DNA of 64,000 nucleotides, from contig JAJJXM010000018.1 of the NCBI GenBank assembly GCA_024516155.1, positions 372,001 to 436,000 on the forward strand, written 5' to 3'. The notes beneath the pieces are model-generated. The model did not search any database, was not told where the DNA came from, and saw only the letters and a program-made list of their open reading frames with translations. Both the position numbers and the translations under genes were made by a program. Numbering within the stretch: position 1 is the stretch's first letter; each line of letters begins with the position of its first letter. This stretch comes from Pyronema omphalodes (lineage: Eukaryota > Ascomycota > Pezizomycetes > Pezizales > Pyronemataceae). Positions 56,144 to 64,000 of this stretch are shown here, one piece after another.

Positions 56144-56682
56144 TGGTGCCGGCCACTTAGTAGGGCTAGCGTCTTGGCAAAGTCTTGGCATATACAAAAC
56201 ATAAATTCTGATTACTAAGCGCAGAGTGATGACTCATGAGCCAGTTTTCCCATACAAAGCCTTCCAAGACCTGATTAGTAAGCTTCGAGTGATGACTCCT
56301 GACCTTGGTTTCCCAATCCAGGGCCACCGAAAAGATACTAGCGTGATATCATCATTTCTCACTCGGTTTGTACTACGCTCAATACGGTATATACTATGCC
56401 TATTAGGGTATGGCGTGCATAATAGAGCCTCGCTAGTGATGCATTCAAAAGTTCCCTCTGCCACCAAAACTTGGGTCACTTTCAAACGCTATCTACTCCA
56501 CAACCACGCCTCCAAATCGAATTTTGACGCCCCAGAATTGTTCTCTAACGTCTATTCTACAAAGTTGGGGCATTAAAATTAATAATTTTTTTCGTCGCGA
56601 GGAGGAGATACGGTCGGCGCGGGGGGGTTGTTTTGAGGCCTCAGATCCCTGTCGCGCTGGCCCTACTAAGTGGCCGGCACCA
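56144..56682. mobile_element. Non-autonomous MITE with 28-bp TIRs and TA target duplication (539 bp)
   Basis: The left end 56144-56171 and right end 56655-56682 are inverted repeats matching at 27 of 28 positions; both begin TGGTGCCGGCCACTTAGTAG. The element is bordered by TA on both sides (56142-56143 and 56683-56684), as expected for Tc1/mariner-type insertion into TA. Inside are a diverged direct repeat (about 56210-56257 and 56272-56318, sharing GAGTGATGACTC) and an internal inverted repeat (56520-56534 with 56566-56580). The 116-codon frame inside shows no transposase motif, so movement would need a transposase in trans. Confidence 0.9.
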
Positions 56683-58007
56683 TAGTAGATACCATCCGCT
56701 ATGTAGCTGGAATATATATATTTTTTGCACCTACCTACAGAACATACATATCGGGTTTCAACGGCTAAAAAAAAAAAAAAAAAAAACATACACAATTGGG
56801 TTTTAACAGAATGTATACAAATCTTCTGCATACGATGCCCGTAACAACTACTGGTAACAACAGCTACCACGTCGATATGTTATGTGCGCTTTATGTATTC
56901 TCCTATCCTGTCCAGATATCCATAATCCATCTATTTACAGGAATTTGAATGCTTTGATTGTACATAAGCGCGATTTTCATTCTTACTCTATTCTCTTTAG
57001 AAAAGAAGCGTAAAGACCATGATCCATAAAAAACCGTTCCATTTATCGCTCACGTGCGATTTAAGACCTAGCCTAGCCGGCCTATGATTCCTTACGGACT
57101 ATATATGTATACTTACATCCTCAGCCAAAACAAAACAAAGCAAAGCAAACATAAGGCGCTTTTGGTATGTATGTCATATATCCGTGTAAGCATGTACATC
57201 AACGTCTCCAAAAAAAAAAAAAACATATCCATAAAATACATAACGTTCGAGTACTTTGAATACTCCATATATACGTATCCTTGCTACACAGATATCTTGA
57301 AAATAAATTCAGAGTGTAGTACTGTATATCTATCCCATAGTTTTTATCTAATCTTTAAGTTATATATATATACATAGCATAGATATATCTTCAATGCAAC
57401 ACTTCAACACTGCAGGTCTATAATGGATATCCCAATTCCCGATTCCTGATTCCCGAGGTGAGAGTGATGTAGTGTATGCCAATGTCCTTTTTTGTTTTAT
57501 GTGCCCATATCGGGTATCAAGATACATACATACACATTCACCTACACACATACATACACATTCACCTACACACACACATACATGCACAACACAACACAAC
57601 ACAGCAGCCATAGTATCATAACATAACATACCCAGCAGCAGCAGCAGCAGCAGCGGTGTTACATAATGTACACAGCATCAAGTACATAATTTTATCAAAG
57701 CCACACACTCAAAGCACTCTGGTATCGGTATCTTGGGTATATATGCCGTTTAGCAGCTATGTACAAGTCATGCAGTAACCTTATACATAGTACATACAGA
57801 CGAATGAAACGAAATGAAACGAAGCCAAAAGCGTCCTTTGTTCATTTTTCATCGCCATCCCCATTCCCATGTTCTGCGTGATGTATTCCGTATTCTGTAT
57901 TCTGTATTCTGCATCCCATGTTCCAATTTCTACTTTCCACCCTCTACTTTCTACTTCCCGCGGAACTTCATGCTATGTATGTATGTATATCCATACACAA
58001 GAAAATT

Positions 58008-58053
58008 TACATACATACATACATACATATACATACATACATACATATACATA
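58008..58053. repeat. (TACA)n microsatellite
   Basis: Tandem tetranucleotides broken by two TATACA steps; the reverse-phase TATG repeat precedes at 57975. Confidence 0.9.
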
Positions 58054-59293
58054 ACTAGGATAAAGTTATGTATTTACTACATCTGATCATTACGGCTGCG
58101 GTTATGCTCGCCGGTCTTTTATCCCAGACCCTGGGACTTGGAAACTGGGGATTAGGGAATTGGGGGGTTAAGAACTGTGATGAGAAATGGCGGATGGCGG
58201 GTGGGTGGGTATTATGTTTGCTTGATTTTTATCCATATTAGTGTTTGTGGGCTGTTTATATTGCCTGTATGCTGTATATATGCTGTATGTATGGTATTTT
58301 TTTTCCGGGTCGGGGTTAAATAAAAATAAAAATAACTATGGCTATATGTATGTAGACTCCGGATAAAATAAACGGGTTGAGGGTACTGAATTTTGCTTCG
58401 CTGCTTCGTTTTAGCTGTATGTAGTGTAATTACAAACTGTTTATAAAAGGTAGTAAAGAATCCTATCCAAAGACAAAAAAAAAAAAAGAAACAGGGGAAA
58501 ACCAATTTCTTCTCCCATTCGCAAGCTTCAGTAAAAAAAGATTAGCATAAGATATAATACGAGGTTATAAGATCCTATTTTTTAAGATAGAGCAGAGAAA
58601 TACCAAGCAAAAAAAAAAACAAAATTAACAAAGCCCTTATTTTATTTTTACATCTTTTCTGTTATTCCTTAGCCTTCAAGATTCATACATATGTAGATCC
58701 ATATATGCAGAGGTATTCAGCCTGTTTATATAAAGGGCTGAATGTACATATCCCGGCTGCAGAATTTTCGAATATCTTATGTATGCGTGTACCTAAGTAT
58801 AGTAACTTGACCTTGTTGTGGTTTTGGGTTCGGTATTGGTACAGAGTTGAGTTACTCGGAGCCTTTGGGTTATATCCTCAGTCGTTCCCCCGAAAAAGGT
58901 CAAGATGGGGTATCAGTACATGTAGTTATGCACCCGAGTATCCTTAGTCCTTGAGTCCTTCAGTCCTTCAATCCTTCAGTTCTTGATTCAATTCTAGATA
59001 TACAAGCTACAAGCTACAAGACACATATGTAATCGTTATCAAGCTTCATAAATTTCCTTTTTATTTTGCATATTGTATTAAAGATACTGTAGAGGATAAA
59101 CCGCGTAGTACAAGCTGAAAGTATGCCTCATATAGTAGATACGATATCTAGATAGGACGATGGTTATCAAAGCAGAGGTTAACAAACGGGTTTTTTTAAC
59201 ACAGGGGGTGAATGAAGCCGTTATCGTAATGTGGCGTACATACTTACATACATACATATGCTGCCATGTCTTGAGATATATATGCATGCACGT

Positions 59294-59331
59294 CGCACGC
59301 ACGCACGCACGCACGCACGGACAGACAGACA
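59294..59331. repeat. (CGCA)n then (GACA)n microsatellite
   Basis: About six CGCA units run directly into GGACAGACAGACA. Confidence 0.9.
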
Positions 59332-60540
59332 TGGTGAAGATATCAAGATATGAAGATAACGTGCTTTGTTCTTTGGCTGGTATCTTGTATTTTAATTCCG
59401 ACCTTGCGAACGGGGGATGAAAGTGAAGAAACCGGGGAAATATGGAGAGATATGGGAGATACATATGTAACGTCCATATCGCAATGATGTGAGATTGGCT
59501 TGCTGGGTTCGGTGTCTTATGGGGAGATAGTGTTATCGTAGATTTTGAATATCGCGGGGGTCAGATCTGCGCGGAAAAAGTTGTTTTGTGCCTTGTATAT
59601 AACGGCTGTTGTATTTCCTGGACTTTTCCTTGTCTAAGCTTTCGAGCTTTCGAGCTTCTGTTTCTCTGAGCTTGAGTTTAGGCGGTACTCTTACACCGGA
59701 TAAGCTACCAGATAGTGAGGTACACTGTACAAAACTTGCTTTGAAAGCTAGAAGCTAGAAGCTTTGAAAATATGTACATAGAAACTTCACTTGGAACATC
59801 CGGAAGGTTAGAGTAGAAACTGTCTTGTACGTTATCATCCAAGCTCTGTTTGCTTTTTTGAACATTCCGTTACAGTTTCTTGATCTGGGTTACGGTGTCG
59901 TACATACAAAAGACACCTCATATAGCGCCATAGAAGGTTCAAAATTCCGCTTCGGACCTGATATGCGATGCTTGGGACTTGTTCATGCCAGTTCATTATG
60001 AGGTTTGATCCTTGGATATCTCCTTACATCCCATCTTAACCTCCTCACATCTGGACCACGACACCTACATACCCAGGGCCTCGGGTTTAGTTTTTTGTTT
60101 TCTTGGGTTTATCTCCCAATTAATTTCTCCAGTAATCATCTCTATGTACGTAGACCCTTTATCCCATCATAAACATATCATTTTTTTCAATCCCATCTTT
60201 CACCGTGTTACCCCATCATCGTGAATCGATCTTTATCTTCATGTTTCATCCGAGTTTCGACGTTGCACTGTGCAGCCCTAATACTGGCGGCGGCGTACAT
60301 ACAGCACGCACTAATGACGTCGATCACTTTTTTTTCCATCTCGCAGAATTCTGGTTGCGGTTACGTATCTAAAGTAGTGCCACCATGAATTTTTGTTGGG
60401 ACTGCAACCAAAACTAACCCAGTGACGAAAAAGAAGATGATGCACTTGATGCGCTGTTGTTGTTCGGTTGTCTCGTCTTGAACCCCGAACGGCGTACCGT
60501 ACCGTTGTAAAGTTACATAGGGTCAGCTCAGCTATGTAAT

Positions 60541-60558
60541 TATGTAGCTAGCTACATA
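60541..60558. repeat. Perfect 18-bp palindrome
   Basis: TATGTAGCTAGCTACATA reads the same on both strands. Confidence 0.9.
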
Positions 60559-62184
60559 GCTATGCTGTATGTACATATGCGCCTGTATGTACCATACTGT
60601 AGATACCGCCGGGGTACATAGCTATGTTTCCCCGCACCGGTCGGCGTTGACACCGCTGCCCCGGACTCCACACTGAGATCAACCCCCCCGCACAACAACT
60701 GGCTGCTTTTAATGCCACTCCTCCGTCGTCGTCTTCGTCGTCGCCATCGCCGTCGGTTGATGGATTCCGACGCCAGACGCCACTTGTTTTGCGGGCACGT
60801 ATGCCCACCATATGTATGCGCTACGGTGCGCTGGAGATTTCCGAAGTTTTTTTTTTCCCTAGCTATCGTTTCTTAGTGGATGTTTAAGATGTGGGGTGGG
60901 GTTATAGAAAGTTAACCGCTCTCCGCTATGCAGTGCGGAGAGCATCCCATATACCATTCGGAACTTTTCAAGGCGAGAACCGGGTGCTGGGTTGCTTCAA
61001 AGATTTGTTAAACGTTACTTTATGAGTGAAATAGTTTGTTGTTCTTCGTCCTTTAAATTGCATTTGGATAAATTTACGCAGGATTTCGGAATCGCTTTGT
61101 GCATTCACATACAGTATGCAATATGCTCCCGTGGACGATCGTGGCTTGAGGTTATTTCTTGCAGCTAACGTTTAAAGGAATCGTTGTAAATCCTCCCTTC
61201 CCCGCAAAGCTTTTTTTCTCGCTTCTGACATGAAAAAACGAGACGAATTACGGGATGCTAACGAAATGAAGGTAAAGTTTGAATAAGTACAGTAGAGGAA
61301 AACCAAGCTTCCCCGCAGCCGTATGTATCTATAGTGAGAGACCGCGGCGAAATCTCCAACCTTCACTACTTTACTCTTAACCTCCCGTAGCCTCCTGAAA
61401 CGCCTTATCCAGCAGGCTTCGCTTCGGGAGCCGTAAATAGCTAGGGTAAATAGACTTTTTGACACCCTGACCACCCGCAGGCGGCCAACCGTTACGAAGC
61501 CCTCAAGCCACGAGCGGCCAATATATATCTCAAGTCAATTCCTTATCATCCTGTCCTGTCATGTCATACCATCACCTATTAAGGTAGCCCTTGGTATGTA
61601 TGGGTATTTCACACCCACCATACCTTATCATCCCGCACCTGAATACCCTCCCTGCCCTGCCCTGCCCTGTAAACCCTCAGCGGCTGTCAGAACCATGTTC
61701 CATCATAGTCCAGAGCTTGATTTAAGGCTGTGAAAATCATGTCAATTAGGATGTTATGGTTATCATAAGCAGATCTTCCGCATCCCATGTCCATCATCCC
61801 CTTCATCCTTATGGGAGTTCGCATCATACATACATCCATCCATCCATAGCAAAGAAAAGGAAACTTCTTCTTCCGGTTGCAACTTGTATGTGTGGTTGCC
61901 TAGCAGCTAGCAGCTAGGTAGCTAGCTTGATACAAATGGATGTCAAGCACTCCTTCTCTAGAGCTAGCACACCCTCAAAAGATCTACACACAAGCAAAGT
62001 AAAGATAACGGTGTGCAGGTAATTTATGTACTTTATGTAATTAATGTAATTAAATAAATTGACGTACATACTCTAAGGTGCTTAAGCCTTAAGGTCTGGT
62101 TCTCAAATATCAGACGAGACTAAGACGACAGGTTGGTTGTTTCTGGTTTCATATCTTGGTGTGACCCTGCGTGAATGCGGGGCA

Positions 62185-62203
62185 GCCGTCGACCGTCGAC
62201 GGC
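62185..62203. repeat. 19-bp palindrome with two GTCGAC sites
   Basis: GCCGTCGAC and GTCGACGGC flank a single central C; the GTCGAC hexamer occurs twice. Confidence 0.9.
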
Positions 62204-62805
62204 CTTATGTTCTTGGCGCCCGCTGGAAATCTGGGATAATCACTGTCGCTGTAGATGAGGTATGGTGAGCTTTACTTGTAGCGAGCTGCGGTGATATGGT
62301 AATGGCAAGAACCTCTATGGTATGGTACCAGATTGAGATGTATATTCTGGGCTACAGAACGCAAGCAAGCTGAGCTATGGCACCATACATACGGGGTACA
62401 TATTGAGTATTATGTATGGTATATGTCTGGCGTCTAGATGCACGCACCATAAAATAATATTCTCTCATCTAATCTGTATATTTTTTATCTTCTCAGCGAG
62501 TGAAACACCATGAATAATTTCCATTTATTCTTAGGACTTTCCAATTTCTTCCTTCACTGCATTATGCGAACCTGCGAACCTGCGGTCCTTCAAATCGGGA
62601 CATGAATTTCTTCCAGATATGGTATCCTAAATATCGGGCGGACTAAAGGAACGGAATTCCCGCTTCGCTTAACCATACTGTCGATTATCTATGTATGTAT
62701 GTACAAGAGAGGATGTGGTCTGTTCCGGCCTACGGCCGGTCCATTGTGTTGCCTCTACAAATCGAACCGTTGGTACACAACTCCAACTGTTGATAAACTG
62801 GTTAC

Positions 62806-62849
62806 TCGTGCCTAAAGATGGTGGCTATCGCCACCATCTTTAGGCACGA
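62806..62849. repeat. Perfect hairpin: 20-bp arms, 4-nt loop
   Basis: Arm 62806-62825 (TCGTGCCTAAAGATGGTGGC) is the exact reverse complement of 62830-62849, with TATC between. It lies in a gene-free stretch. It could be a strong RNA hairpin, a cruciform, a bidirectional terminator or the relic of a mobile-element end-to-end inversion. Confidence 0.9.
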
Positions 62850-63750
62850 ACATATAATGTGACGGGTTTCGACTATATATATGATGTGATCTTAAGAATC
62901 TGAAACTCGCCTATGATTCCCGCAAGAGCAGCCTGGGATAAACAATATTCCTAGTGATGCAGTTAATGTTATCCTGTGACAGCAATATTCTGACATGTTT
63001 CCTCTGCCTGACCCTTCACAGATATGTGCTGGAACACAAAGTTCATTGGAGCAAGCAGAAGATATTTTCTTGCCGATTGGAGGATTTGTCGAGTAATTTC
63101 ACCTCTACAATATACCATGGGTTGTAACTTCAGGACAATAACTCTCGAATTCTTGACCAGCCACTTCTGTATTGAGAGGTTTCTACACAATCACCAGTTT
63201 TTGGTTTGATTTCAATTTTTTGGGCCTTGCCAAACTCAATATTATGACATCTGGTACAGTTGTGATGTATATCGGAGGCTCTAACATTTACCCCAGGATC
63301 TCGCTGGGAATCGTCCCAGAGCGTACATGATATCTTGGGCCTGTTGTCACCCTTATTCCTTATGCTGGTTTTACTTCTCGTCTGTACATTTGGAGCCCTG
63401 TTTGCTCTTTTTCCACTGGCCTTTCTGAACTCGCCTGTCTCCTCTCTCCTCACTTAACTGTTCTTCCACTTATCACCTGGCCTCTGTCTTCAACGCTACC
63501 ATATTGTCTTTACTCCTTTTCTGCCCTTTTCCCTCTCCGTCTTTTCACTCGTATTATTTCTTCTTCAGCTTTTACATCACAGTTCATCTTTCTCACTTTG
63601 CCAATCCTTCCGCCATTTATATGTACATATGTGTCTGTGTTTCATGTTTTTTTTATTTTTTTTATTTTTTATTTTTCGCACTGTACAGCATTAAGTTTCA
63701 TGTTCATTCAGAAAGACTTTATTCACATTCTAAGATTCGATCAGTGCTCC
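62850..63750. other. Spacer with protein-like but unsupported frames
   Basis: Minus-strand frames at 62969-63190 and 63130-63453 look partly protein-like (the latter has a C-T-R-C pair) but lack a clean ATG or splice model. T-rich low-complexity sequence lies at 63640-63680. Nothing is firmly assignable. Confidence 0.35.
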
Positions 63751-63969
63751 TCAGCCTGTTCTCATCCTTTCCGAGTCATATTTTGATATCCTCGTGATGT
63801 TTCTGAAGCTCAGTCTCAGTAATGGAAAATCCTCCTTGGGAGGCTTCGAAACTTTCTCTGCTTCCTTCCACTGTTTTTCTGCCTTGAGCCTATTCAAATC
63901 CGCTTTATATATCTCCTCACACAGTGTGTCAAGATTCTCCTCAATAAAACCGCAGTTGCTTAACTTCAT
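63751..63969 (-). CDS. Possible short or 3'-partial gene at window edge (72 aa)
   Basis: ATG-started frame, charged and helical (EENLDTLCEEIYKADLNRLK, QWKEAEKVSKPPKED), which reads like real protein, perhaps coiled-coil. The sequence before the ATG is CTAACAG, so it may instead be a later exon of a gene that enters from beyond position 64000. Another frame is also open to the window edge. No family recognised. Confidence 0.28.
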   Translation of the reverse strand: MKLSNCGFIEENLDTLCEEIYKADLNRLKAEKQWKEAEKVSKPPKEDFPLLRLSFRNITRISKYDSERMRTG

Positions 63970-64000
63970 CTGTTAGCGTCTCGTCGACTGTATCTGCAGC

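Larger units (their letters stand above)
56683..62805. other. 6.1 kb gene-free, microsatellite-rich region
   Basis: I see no supported gene or RNA. Simple repeats: A-run 56767-56785; CACATTCACCTACACA minisatellite about 57530-57585; CAG repeat about 57632-57654; TATTCTG units about 57885-57920; TACA arrays 58008-58053; CAGTCCTT units about 58935-58985; CGCA array 59294-59320. Several palindromes lie at 60541-60558, 60918-60943 and 62185-62203. Confidence 0.55.

Noticed and set aside
56226..56576. 116-codon frame inside the MITE as a transposase
   Set aside because: No DDE/D-type motif or helix-turn-helix is visible and an antisense frame overlaps it; the element is too short for a transposase.
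63130..63453. 107-aa minus-strand frame with a C-x-x-C pair
   Set aside because: Starts only at GTG, no splice model linked it to neighbouring frames, and no zinc-finger spacing beyond one pair.

Overview
The window is nuclear DNA from a filamentous ascomycete (Pezizomycotina; Leotiomycetes is possible but not shown). The reasons are short introns (about 50-170 nt, GT..AG with CTAAC/CTGAC-type branch sites), a full set of fungal housekeeping genes, a mitochondrial ClpP (absent from budding yeast), and long A/T tracts and microsatellites between genes. There are no operons. I see no tRNA, rRNA or CRISPR array. Exon models were built by hand from splice sites and reading phase; every recognised gene closes in frame.

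Layout. 0.9-8.6 kb: a small acidic hypothetical protein, a coiled-coil/tail-anchor-like membrane protein (-), an ARG-13/Ort1-type mitochondrial ornithine carrier (+) and mitochondrial ClpP (+). 9.6-17.5 kb: TAF5 (-) and the vacuolar sorting receptor VPS10 (+), diverging from a 1.1 kb spacer. 18-23.7 kb: a cysteine/basic small protein (-), 3.4 kb with no convincing gene, and a cytochrome P450 (-) with an unusual heme loop.

24-38 kb is an accessory-looking block: few conserved genes, small orphan ORFs (some with signal-peptide-like starts), diverged duplicates and scattered short repeats. A conserved PTC7/azr1-type PP2C phosphatase (+, with a 7-nt microexon) sits inside it. Three loci at 25.4, 27.0 and 31.8 kb share a C-terminal sequence signature and look like a decaying, apparently undescribed gene family. 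At 30.2-30.6 kb a diverged tandem duplication keeps its protein sequence better than its DNA. A small three-exon candidate at 37.6-38.0 kb has a pattern reminiscent of RNase T1-fold small secreted proteins, but this is weak.

38.7-53.1 kb: a large basic/acidic nuclear-looking orphan (+), AMP deaminase (-, with a probable GC-AG intron) and a REG1-like PP1 regulatory subunit with a DUF1752/GATA-like domain (-). These are separated by several kb of low-complexity spacer with minisatellites.

53.1-64 kb is almost gene-free and full of microsatellites. It contains a clear 539-bp MITE (28-bp terminal inverted repeats, TA target duplication) and a perfect 20-bp-stem hairpin at 62.8 kb. The conserved genes serve unrelated core functions (arginine metabolism, mitochondrial proteolysis, transcription initiation, vacuolar sorting, purine cycling, glucose signalling), so no shared pathway is implied.
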